Shown piece after piece: positions 17,184 to 23,857 of a stretch of DNA of 64,000 bases. The DNA is from an uncultured Pelagibacteraceae bacterium (GTDB taxonomy: Bacteria > Pseudomonadota > Alphaproteobacteria > Pelagibacterales > Pelagibacteraceae). Position 1 is the stretch's first letter. Each line of letters begins with the position of its first letter. The notes under the pieces are model-generated. The model had not been told where the DNA came from, made no database searches, and saw only the letters and a list, made by a program, of their open reading frames with translations. The stretch spans positions 1 through 64,000 of the forward strand of contig CACONR010000003.1 of the NCBI GenBank assembly GCA_902628565.1. The letters are read 5' to 3'. A program made the translations under genes and the position numbers.

Positions 17184-17232
17184 GAAGGTATTGTAGGGTG
17201 TTTTTAAAATAAAAAAACATAATTCACACACT

Positions 17233-17892
17233 ATGACATTTTGCCTAGATTCAGTAATGGTCAAACCAGAGACTAATAAAAAGATTAAAAATGCTATCAT
17301 CTTACTTCATGGATATGGTGGTGATGGCAAGGATATTAGTATGCTCTCACTGAACTGGAAAAGACATTTACCTAATACTATTTTTATTTGTCCTAATGGT
17401 CATGAACCATGCAGTATAAACCCAAATGGATATCAGTGGTTTGATTTAAGCAAAGATGATCCAGAGTATATTTTGGATCAATCTATAAAGGCTGAAAAAA
17501 AGTTATCAAAATTTATTGATGAAATTAAAAATGAATTTAATTTTGAAAATAAACAAATTTGTTTATCTGGTTTTAGCCAAGGCTGCATGATGTCAATTAA
17601 CTTAGGACTTACTTCTGAAGAACCTTTTAATTGTGTTGTGGGTTTTTCTGGAAAAATTATTGATGAAAAGGATTTGAAATTGAGAAAAAAAAACTCATCA
17701 AGTATTTTGTTAATTCATGGTGATTCTGATCAAGTTGTATCACCAAATTTTATGTTAGAGGCAAAAGATTTTTTTATGAGAAATAACATAGACATTGAGA
17801 CGCATCTCATAAAAAATTGTGACCATCACATTCCTGTAAATGCTTCAAGTATTGCATTGAATTATATCTTAAAAAAATTTAATAATTCCTAA
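17233..17892 (+). CDS. phospholipase/carboxylesterase family alpha/beta hydrolase
   Basis: A 219-residue cytoplasmic serine hydrolase. The early LLHGYGGDGKD carries the oxyanion region, the nucleophile elbow is GFSQGCMMS (Ser near residue 117), the acid is in IHGDSDQVVSP and the histidine in CDHHIPV. This layout is that of the abhydrolase_2 (phospholipase/carboxylesterase) family; true substrates are usually short acyl esters. The start at 17233 gives a normal N-terminus; the next in-frame ATG (17257, MVKPETNKK) is an alternative. Confidence 0.88.
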   Translation: MTFCLDSVMVKPETNKKIKNAIILLHGYGGDGKDISMLSLNWKRHLPNTIFICPNGHEPCSINPNGYQWFDLSKDDPEYILDQSIKAEKKLSKFIDEIKNEFNFENKQICLSGFSQGCMMSINLGLTSEEPFNCVVGFSGKIIDEKDLKLRKKNSSSILLIHGDSDQVVSPNFMLEAKDFFMRNNIDIETHLIKNCDHHIPVNASSIALNYILKKFNNS

Positions 17893-17929
17893 ATATTGAA
17901 AAAAATTTTTATTTAAGTTAAAATTTGAT

Positions 17930-18499
17930 ATGAATAATTTTATTGATCAAGATGTTTCACTAGAAAAATGTCCTGCACTAGTTTTAAATGCTGATTATAG
18001 ACCATTGAGCTACTATCCTCTATCACTATGGTCATGGCAGGATACTGTTAAATCAGTTTTTTTAGATCGTGTAATTATAGTAAGTAATTACGATCGTGTA
18101 GTAAGAAGTCCTTCATTCAATATGCAATTGCCTAGTGTAATTGCTCTAAAAGATTATATTGTTCCTCAATCTAAACCAAGTTTTACAAGATTTAATGTTT
18201 TTCTGAGAGATAAATTTTCCTGCCAGTATTGTGGCAGCAACGAGGAATTAACTTTTGATCATTTATTGCCTAGATCAAAAGGTGGAGAAACTAATTGGGA
18301 TAACGTCGTTACAGCATGTTCTGCTTGTAACGTTAAAAAAGGAGGCAAACTATTAAAGTTATCGGGCATGAAACTGGCCCAACATCCTTATCAACCTTCA
18401 ACAGAAGATTTACATCGTAATGGAAAAAATTTTCCCCCAAATTATTTACATAAAAGCTGGATGGATTATTTATATTGGGATGTTGAATTAGAAGCTTAA
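17930..18499 (+). CDS. HNH endonuclease-fold protein
   Basis: A 189-residue protein with a conserved N-terminal region (PALVLNADYRPLSYYPLSLWSWQDTV split over residues 14-40) and a C-terminal HNH/zinc-finger nuclease domain. The latter has CQYC (near residue 96), TFDHLLPRSKGGETNWDN with the central His and Asn, and CSACN supplying the second cysteine pair. This stand-alone HNH family is nearly universal in alphaproteobacteria, and its cellular role is not established. There is no sign of a partnered restriction or phage context, so a housekeeping nucleic-acid role is more likely than defence. Confidence 0.85.
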   Translation: MNNFIDQDVSLEKCPALVLNADYRPLSYYPLSLWSWQDTVKSVFLDRVIIVSNYDRVVRSPSFNMQLPSVIALKDYIVPQSKPSFTRFNVFLRDKFSCQYCGSNEELTFDHLLPRSKGGETNWDNVVTACSACNVKKGGKLLKLSGMKLAQHPYQPSTEDLHRNGKNFPPNYLHKSWMDYLYWDVELEA

Positions 18500-18502
18500 G
18501 TT

Positions 18503-19033
18503 TTATACTTTTTCTGATATTCGAATTGCAATTTTTGAACCTGTTTTTATTATTTTATCCATAATAAAGTATAGCCCTTTTTTTGAAGCACCTTCCTCAT
18601 AAGCGATATCTTTATGATCTAATTCATCTTGTCTAAATTTAGTGATTTTTTTTTTTAATTCTTTTTCCTCTGGGCCTAATTGATTTATTTGATCTTGGTA
18701 ATGTTTATCTATTACTTCTTCAACGGAGGCAGTACATAGCATAGCTGCTTTTTTCCCAAGAATAGTAGACCCAAAACCTAAACCTACACCTAGCAGATCC
18801 CACAATGGCAAAAATTTTGTTGGCTCAATATTTCTTTTTTTTATTTCGTTTTCAAAAAATTGACAATGTTCAACTTCATGTTCTTTCATATCCTCAATTG
18901 TTTTTTTTAAATTGTCATTTTTAACAATTGTATTTAAAGCTAATAACTGACCTTCATAAATTTTGACAGCACCCCTCTCGCCTGCATGGTCAACTCTAAT
19001 AAATTCTTCAACTCTTCTATCAGTTTTTTTCAT
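18503..19033 (-). CDS. coq7: Coq7-type demethoxyubiquinone hydroxylase
   Basis: A carboxylate-bridged di-iron monooxygenase that hydroxylates demethoxyubiquinone in ubiquinone synthesis. The 176-residue protein contains the six iron ligands in family order: Glu and the ExxH in the first helices (VDHAGERGAVKIYEGQ and EHEVEHCQFFE), then ASVEEVIDKHY and QDELDHKDIAYEEGA. SAR11 and many alphaproteobacteria use Coq7 in place of the flavoprotein UbiF. It is last of three overlapping leftward genes: its first 14 bases overlap dsbB. Confidence 0.94.
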   Translation of the reverse strand: MKKTDRRVEEFIRVDHAGERGAVKIYEGQLLALNTIVKNDNLKKTIEDMKEHEVEHCQFFENEIKKRNIEPTKFLPLWDLLGVGLGFGSTILGKKAAMLCTASVEEVIDKHYQDQINQLGPEEKELKKKITKFRQDELDHKDIAYEEGASKKGLYFIMDKIIKTGSKIAIRISEKV

Positions 19034-19502
19034 ATTTAGTAAAAATTTTTGCTAGCGTTATAATAAATAATATACTTATTACAATATTAATAGTAGTTAG
19101 TGATAATCCTAAAATCCTAAATGTCACATCTTTACAGCTTATAGTCTTTTCACTTAGTTGATTTAGTAATTCCTCTTTACTTACATTTTCAGAAAAGTTT
19201 TTTACACCACAAACAGTTGATTCTTGAAAAATGCCTTGTTCTATGCCGAAATGATACAATGAAATAAAAAAAGAAAAAATAAAAGTTAGTATTAAAAGTA
19301 AAATAAAGAAATTTTCATTTTTCTTTATAATAAATATTAGAGATATCAAAATTATACTTAACCCATAAGGAATTCTCTCTATCAAACATAAATTACATGG
19401 TTGGTGGCCCAGAACATGCTCTATAAAATAAGCAGAAACTAAAGCTATTAAACTAAATAGAAAAATTATTCTCAAGTAAATTTCAGTTTTAAGATTAAAC
19501 AT
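19020..19502 (-). CDS. dsbB: DsbB-like disulfide bond formation protein
   Basis: A 160-residue inner-membrane protein with four predicted helices. The first periplasmic loop carries a CxxC in GHQPCNLCLIERIPYG, the quinone-linked redox site of DsbB, and the second loop has Cys in STVCGVKN and ISCKDVTF that would form the second redox pair. DsbB reoxidises DsbA with ubiquinone; no dsbA is in the window. It overlaps the VTT membrane gene upstream by eight bases and coq7 downstream by 14. The family call rests on the CxxC loop and topology. Confidence 0.85.
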   Translation of the reverse strand: MFNLKTEIYLRIIFLFSLIALVSAYFIEHVLGHQPCNLCLIERIPYGLSIILISLIFIIKKNENFFILLLILTFIFSFFISLYHFGIEQGIFQESTVCGVKNFSENVSKEELLNQLSEKTISCKDVTFRILGLSLTTINIVISILFIITLAKIFTKYEKN

Positions 19503-20100
19503 GAGATTTAAAAATCAGATAAATTATTAAGCCAATAATAACAATTAATATTCCAATTATTGTAAACCATTTTGACCCATGCCTATTCATATATTCATTA
19601 AATAAATCACCGAACTTATAAGAAAGGTATGATACGATAAAAAATCTTAATCCTCGGGAAATTAAACTTATTAAAATAAAGATTAAAAAGTTAAATCCTA
19701 TAAGGCCGCTTGCAATTGTAAAAACTTTATATGGAAGAGGAGTAAAACCAGCTAAAAAAAGTACTCCTAACCAAGCGTAAAAACCATCACTATTAACTAA
19801 GTTTTCTTTAATTTTTGATAACTTATCCTCATAACCATAAAAACTCATAATATGTGCTCCAAATTCAAAAAAGAACGCACCAATTAAGTAACCAAGCATA
19901 CCACCCAAAACTGAAAAAATTGTAGTTATAAGAAAGATTTTAATAAAATCATTTTTTTTTGATATCACCATTGGAATAACCATTACATCTGGCGGGATAG
20001 GAAAAAATGAACTTTCAATAAAAGAGACTATTGCCAAATAATATTTAGAACTTTTGTGAGCCGCTAAATCTAAACATTTTTTGTAAAGACTTCTAAACAT
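19495..20100 (-). CDS. YqaA/DedA-family VTT-domain membrane protein
   Basis: A 201-residue inner-membrane protein of the SNARE-associated (VTT) group. The conserved reentrant segment is FIESSFFPIPPDVMVIPMVIS near residue 28, followed by GGMLGYLIGAFFFEFG and the second half LAGFTPLPYKVFTIASGL. DedA-family proteins are linked to lipid scrambling of undecaprenyl phosphate or phosphatidylethanolamine; the YqaA subgroup is less studied. It heads the operon VTT-dsbB-coq7. Confidence 0.85.
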   Translation of the reverse strand: MFRSLYKKCLDLAAHKSSKYYLAIVSFIESSFFPIPPDVMVIPMVISKKNDFIKIFLITTIFSVLGGMLGYLIGAFFFEFGAHIMSFYGYEDKLSKIKENLVNSDGFYAWLGVLFLAGFTPLPYKVFTIASGLIGFNFLIFILISLISRGLRFFIVSYLSYKFGDLFNEYMNRHGSKWFTIIGILIVIIGLIIYLIFKSHV

Positions 20101-20158
20101 TTTTTGGTTTTAATATAATTTTAGTTCTTATACTATTTAATAAATTATTGAATAACTA

Positions 20159-20243
20159 GGGCGAATGGCGGAACTGGTAGACGCGCACGACTCAAAATCG
20201 TGTTTCGCAAGAAGTGAGAGTTCGATTCTCTCTTCGCCCACCA
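20159..20243 (+). tRNA. tRNA-Leu (anticodon CAA)
   Basis: GGGCGAA and TTCGCCC (20233-20239) form the acceptor stem. The anticodon arm is CACGA-loop-TCGTG with loop CTCAAAA, giving CAA. A long variable arm, a TTCGATT T-loop and an encoded CCA (20241-20243) make this a complete class II leucine tRNA. The acyl-CoA synthetase gene starts four bases after the CCA. A TATACT hexamer at 20129-20134 may be its -10. Confidence 0.96.
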
Positions 20244-20247
20244 AATT

Positions 20248-21945
20248 ATGGAATTAAGTAAAATTAACAGTTTAGTAGAACTTTTTTTCACGAAGTATAA
20301 GGAGTTTAACTCTACTTCTGATAAGCCATTTTTAAAATGGTTAAAAGATAATAAGAAAGATTTTCTTTCTTGGGAACAAGTTGAAGGAAATATTCAAATT
20401 TTATCTGAATATTTAAGAAAAAATTTATCTAAAGGGGATAGGTGCATTTTATTATCTGAAAATCGACCTGAATGGCTTATTTCTGATATAGCCATAATGA
20501 ACGCTGGTGGGGTAACAGTTCCTTTATTTACAACTTACTCTGAAAAAGATTATGAATATATCATTAATGATTGTAATCCAAAAATTTGTATTGTCTCAAA
20601 TGATATTCAATTAAAAAAAATAGATAAATTCATTTCAGATAAAATAAAAGTTTTATCAATAGAAAATATAAATGAACAAATTGAAAGTATAGAAAATATT
20701 TTTGAAAGATTTTCTAAAGAAAAAACTTTAGATCATTTAAGCTTTAACCAAAATATTGAAAGAAAAGACCTAGCTTGTATCATTTACACATCAGGAACAA
20801 CTGGTAACCCTAAAGGTGTAATGCTGAGTCATGGGGGTATTTTATCTAATTGTGAGGGTGCGCAAGAAATTTTAAATTCGTTAGTTAAAGATAGTGAACC
20901 TGTTTTTTTGACTTGGCTACCTTTATCTCATTCATATGAACACGCTGTTCAATTCGTACAAATCTCATTAGGAGCAAAAATTTATTATGCTGAAAGTTTA
21001 GAAAAACTATTATCTAATATGTCAGTTGCCAAACCAACTATAATGACTGCTGTTCCTAGATTTTATCAAAATTTGTATAGCAAGATTTTGATTAATTTTT
21101 CAAAGCAAACAGGTCTCATGAAACAATTAATATCTTTGACGATTTCGCTTGGAATAAAAAAACTAAATAATGAGAATATGAGTTTTATAGAAAAAATACT
21201 AAATTATTTATGTGAAAAATTAGTAAGACGAAAAATCAAAAATCAGTTTGGCGGAAATTTAAAGGCTTTTGTTTCTGGAGGGGGTGCTTTAGATCAAAAA
21301 ATTGGTGAATTTTTGAATTCTATCGGATTGCCAACTTTACAAGGTTATGGCCTAACAGAAGCATCCCCAGTAGTAAGTTGCAATATACCTGAAAAAATCA
21401 AGATTGACACAGTTGGACCTCCTTTTAAAACTAATGAGGTGAAGATTGCACAGGATGGTGAAATTCTGGTCAAAGGCGAAAATGTAATGCTTGGTTACTG
21501 GAACATGAAAAAAGAAACAGACGATATACTTAAAAATGGTTGGTTACACACAGGAGATATAGGTGAAATTACAAAAGAGGGAAATTTGAAAATTACTGAC
21601 AGAAAAAAAGAAATTATTGTAAATTCTGGTGGTGATAACATTTCACCCTCGAAAATTGAAAATTTATTGTGTCTTGACGACAAAATTAAACAAAGTTTTG
21701 TTTATGGAGACAAAAAAACTTATTTAGTTGCTTTAATTGTAAGTGATAGTGAAAAAAATAAAAAAGAAATTGAATTATATATAGATGATCTAAATAAAAA
21801 CTTATCTCTTGTTGAAAGAGTAAAAAAAATAAAATTAATTAATGAAGAATTTACAATTGAAAATGGAATGTTAACACCAACTTTAAAACTAAAAAGAAAA
21901 AAAATTTTAGAAAAATATAAAGAAGATTTAGAAAAACTTTATTAA
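20248..21945 (+). CDS. long-chain acyl-CoA synthetase (AMP-dependent)
   Basis: Activates fatty acids to acyl-CoA through an acyl-adenylate. The 565-residue protein has the AMP-binding P-loop ACIIYTSGTTGNPKGVMLSH near residue 180, the GYGLTEASPV motif, the GWLHTGDIGEI motif and the C-terminal DRKKEIIVNSGGDNISPSKIE, with the usual catalytic lysine region in LKLKRKKI. It most resembles FAA1-type enzymes (FadD15-like) rather than acetyl-CoA synthetase. The gene begins directly behind tRNA-Leu, leaving almost no leader unless it is read through from the tRNA promoter. Confidence 0.92.
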   Translation: MELSKINSLVELFFTKYKEFNSTSDKPFLKWLKDNKKDFLSWEQVEGNIQILSEYLRKNLSKGDRCILLSENRPEWLISDIAIMNAGGVTVPLFTTYSEKDYEYIINDCNPKICIVSNDIQLKKIDKFISDKIKVLSIENINEQIESIENIFERFSKEKTLDHLSFNQNIERKDLACIIYTSGTTGNPKGVMLSHGGILSNCEGAQEILNSLVKDSEPVFLTWLPLSHSYEHAVQFVQISLGAKIYYAESLEKLLSNMSVAKPTIMTAVPRFYQNLYSKILINFSKQTGLMKQLISLTISLGIKKLNNENMSFIEKILNYLCEKLVRRKIKNQFGGNLKAFVSGGGALDQKIGEFLNSIGLPTLQGYGLTEASPVVSCNIPEKIKIDTVGPPFKTNEVKIAQDGEILVKGENVMLGYWNMKKETDDILKNGWLHTGDIGEITKEGNLKITDRKKEIIVNSGGDNISPSKIENLLCLDDKIKQSFVYGDKKTYLVALIVSDSEKNKKEIELYIDDLNKNLSLVERVKKIKLINEEFTIENGMLTPTLKLKRKKILEKYKEDLEKLY

Positions 21946-22066
21946 TTTTTTACAAAATATTTGATTATTAAGCGCATAAACACTAACTTTTTTACAATTT
22001 AAATTTTTTTTTAAAAAAAATTTTTATTTTAATTTTATTTTTAAAATTTTCTTTAAAATTTAAGAT

Positions 22067-22095
22067 TTGACATAAGGCACATAAAAAAATAAAAA
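22067..22095 (+). promoter_or_regulatory. promoter of the polybasic micro-gene
   Basis: TTGACA at 22067-22072 is a perfect -35; 17 bases later TAAAAA (22090-22095) is a weak -10. A 55-base A/T-only tract (21996-22050) lies just upstream, where an UP element would sit. The predicted start, about 22102, is immediately before a perfect palindrome. Confidence 0.5.
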
Positions 22096-22106
22096 TAGAT
22101 TAATAG

Positions 22107-22122
22107 CGAATCAATTGATTCG
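22107..22122 (+). repeat. 16-bp perfect palindrome CGAATCAATTGATTCG
   Basis: Both halves are exact reverse complements. In RNA it would fold as a six-base stem with an AATT loop at the extreme 5' end of the micro-gene message, which could protect it from decay. As DNA it could equally be an operator just downstream of the start point. Confidence 0.7.
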
Positions 22123-22147
22123 TTTAACTTAAAAAAGGGAGCTAAAG

Positions 22148-22225
22148 ATGCCTAAGAGAAGAAAAAAAGCAAAGAAGGCTAAGAAAAAAGCTAAGAAAAA
22201 AGCTAAAAAAAGAAGAAGAAGATAA
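22148..22225 (+). CDS. 25-residue polybasic (Lys/Arg/Ala) protein
   Basis: A complete small gene: GGGAG at 22137-22141 lies six bases before the ATG, and the stop is followed 22 bases later by a strong terminator. The product has 13 Lys, 6 Arg and 4 Ala among 25 residues, starting MPKRRKKAKKAKK and ending KKRRRR, with AKKK-type repeats like those of histone H1 tails. It must bind nucleic acid or another polyanion; a nucleoid, RNA or ribosome role is possible. I do not recognise a named family. Low sequence complexity makes chance possible, but the set of promoter, 5' hairpin, ribosome site and terminator argues for a real, possibly abundant, transcript. Confidence 0.65.
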   Translation: MPKRRKKAKKAKKKAKKKAKKRRRR

Positions 22226-22244
22226 TTACTTAGTATTCTTTATT

Positions 22245-22291
22245 AAAAACGCTTCTCATAACGATTTACGTGTGAGAGGCGTTTTTTTTTA
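22245..22291 (+). terminator. bidirectional intrinsic terminator
   Basis: An 11-bp stem (AACGCTTCTCA at 22248-22258 with TGAGAGGCGTT at 22273-22283, one G-T pair) is followed by a run of nine T from 22282. On the opposite strand the stem is followed by TTTTTAATA, so it can also end the leftward carD transcript. It is the clearest terminator in the window. Confidence 0.88.
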
Positions 22292-23161
22292 TTCCTCTAT
22301 ATCTTCTTCATTTTCTGAAACAGCCTCTTCTTCAGGTAAATCTGATGAAGCTTGCTTTATTGGTGCTGCCTCTGGTTTAGGTTGAGTACTTAAGTTTCTT
22401 TTTAAAGCTTTATCTAATTTTTTTTGAGTATCCTCTAATGACAGGTTTAGAATTATTTGAAATTCTGAAAGAATTCTTTCATATGCTTTTTCAAACAGTT
22501 GTCTTTCACTATAAGATTGGTCAACCATCAAATCATCTCCCTTATTAAGGTCTCTTACTACTTCAGCTAGCTCATAAATCTTACCTGATGAAATCTTCGC
22601 TTCATATTCCTGTGCTCTCCTACTCCACATAGATCTTTTTATTTTAGGCTTACTTTTTAATATTGAGATGCATTTATTTACCTGATTAATAGTAGCTAAT
22701 GGTCTTAAGTGTAATTGTTTATTAACAGGCACCATTCCATTTGCTTTATCTTTTTCAAATTTTATAACGTAAGTTTCAACGTCTATTCCTCCAATATTTA
22801 TTTTTTTGAATTCAGTAATTTGCCCAACACCATGTTTTGGGTATACGACGTAATCTTTGATTTTATATTCTCTTTTTTCTGTTTCTTGTTTTTTTACTTT
22901 TTTAATTTCTGGTTTAGCCTCATTATTTTTTGTAATTCTTAAACCATCACTTTTCTGTTCTGTAGTTTTGACTTCAGATTTTATAGATTTTTTTAAAGGT
23001 ATTTTTTTAGTCCTAATTAATTTTTTTGGTAATTTATTAATCTTCTTTTTTACTTTTTTTAATTTTACAACCTTTTTGGTTTTTGCCTTTTTTTTTGATT
23101 TAGTAGCTTTACTTTTTTTAAAGGTTTTCTTCAAAATACTTTTCAAACTTATTTTGCTCAT
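22289..23161 (-). CDS. carD: CarD/CdnL-family transcription factor with Lys-rich N-terminal tail
   Basis: CarD proteins bind RNA polymerase beta and stabilise open promoter complexes, often at rRNA promoters. The RNAP-interaction (Tudor-like) domain starts about 100 residues in, with [17 protein letters not shown], and the helical DNA-binding domain follows with [14 protein letters not shown] and [14 protein letters not shown]. The first ~95 residues are an extension dominated by Lys with Ala, Ser and Val, like a histone H1 tail and absent from typical 160-residue CarD. A short acidic C-terminal tail ends the protein. I use the ATG at 23161; 23179 is an alternative. Both overlap the fdxA end. 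Confidence 0.88.
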   Translation of the reverse strand: MSKISLKSILKKTFKKSKATKSKKKAKTKKVVKLKKVKKKINKLPKKLIRTKKIPLKKSIKSEVKTTEQKSDGLRITKNNEAKPEIKKVKKQETEKREYKIKDYVVYPKHGVGQITEFKKINIGGIDVETYVIKFEKDKANGMVPVNKQLHLRPLATINQVNKCISILKSKPKIKRSMWSRRAQEYEAKISSGKIYELAEVVRDLNKGDDLMVDQSYSERQLFEKAYERILSEFQIILNLSLEDTQKKLDKALKRNLSTQPKPEAAPIKQASSDLPEEEAVSENEEDIEE

Positions 23162-23441
23162 CTTTAAGCTCTTCGCCATAAGGCGTCTCTTTTTTTGCAG
23201 TAATGTTTGGCCAGATTTCTGAATATTTTGCGTTTATTTCTAACCATTTTTCATTTCCATTTTCAGTATCAGGAACTATTGCGCCAATAGGACACTCAGG
23301 TTCACAAACGCCACAATCTATACACTCATCTGGTTTAATTACAAGCATATTTTTGCCTTCGTAAAAACAATCTACAGGGCAAACATCTACACAATCCATT
23401 AGTTTACATTTGATACATTTATCATTAACTATATATGTCAT
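23118..23441 (-). CDS. fdxA: 7Fe ferredoxin FdxA
   Basis: A 107-residue ferredoxin with one [3Fe-4S] and one [4Fe-4S] cluster. The first motif, [20 protein letters not shown], and the second, [18 protein letters not shown], supply the cysteines; the extra residues between the first cysteines are as in Azotobacter-type FdI/FdxA. The C-terminal ~50 residues form the tail typical of this group ([13 protein letters not shown]). It is an essential soluble electron carrier in many alphaproteobacteria; partners are not evident. It is sandwiched between the TerB-like gene and carD, as in other members of the class. Confidence 0.95.
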   Translation of the reverse strand: MTYIVNDKCIKCKLMDCVDVCPVDCFYEGKNMLVIKPDECIDCGVCEPECPIGAIVPDTENGNEKWLEINAKYSEIWPNITAKKETPYGEELKDEQNKFEKYFEENL

Positions 23442-23443
23442 TA

Positions 23444-23854
23444 TTAATTTTCTTTTTTAATTTTTTCTTTGATATTCCCCATGATCTTATTGTCAATATA
23501 CAATAAGCCTGCAAGTCGTCTCATCAAATTAGTTTCAAACATATCTGCCTCTTTATTTGAGTAAATTATTCTCCAAAGGGTTTCTATAATTTTAATTTTT
23601 TTTTTATCATCCATATTTTTAACTTCCCTTGTAAAATCCAAAATTTGGTTAGAGTTTTCTTCTATTTCTTTACCTTCTTTTAAAATATTTTTTAAATTAT
23701 TTTGATCTGCACCTATTTTTAAAAGTGCCTTACTTATTATAACCTCTTCTTCTTTTGAAAAGTCCTCATCAATTTTTGCGGCATGAATCAATAATGCCGC
23801 AACCCTTGCTAAATCACTAGTTTTAGTATCTCCTTTTTTTTCTTTAAAAAACAT
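23444..23854 (-). CDS. TerB-like (COG4103) helical protein
   Basis: A 136-residue all-helical cytoplasmic protein. [31 protein letters not shown] near residues 16-46 and the second acidic segment [22 protein letters not shown] match the duplicated acidic motif of TerB/DjlA-N-like domains, which may bind metal. Despite the name, family members of this kind are not shown to give tellurite resistance. It lies three bases upstream of fdxA and directly downstream of the SUV3-like helicase (three bases), so one operon. Confidence 0.7.
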   Translation of the reverse strand: MFFKEKKGDTKTSDLARVAALLIHAAKIDEDFSKEEEVIISKALLKIGADQNNLKNILKEGKEIEENSNQILDFTREVKNMDDKKKIKIIETLWRIIYSNKEADMFETNLMRRLAGLLYIDNKIMGNIKEKIKKEN

Positions 23855-23857
23855 TAC

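Noticed and set aside
17184..17300. Long start for the HIG1 protein
   Set aside because: The extension overlaps the divergent esterase start and lacks family similarity.
17930..18499. HNH protein as a phage-defence or restriction nuclease
   Set aside because: It belongs to a stand-alone alphaproteobacterial housekeeping-type family and has no methylase or defence partner nearby.
22857..23222. Phe/Leu-rich plus-strand ORF opposite carD and fdxA
   Set aside because: It is the complement of the Lys-rich carD tail, which reads Phe/Leu in the opposite frame.
23444..23854. Tellurite-resistance function for the TerB-like gene
   Set aside because: Only the fold resembles TerB; no other ter genes are present and the neighbours are core genes.
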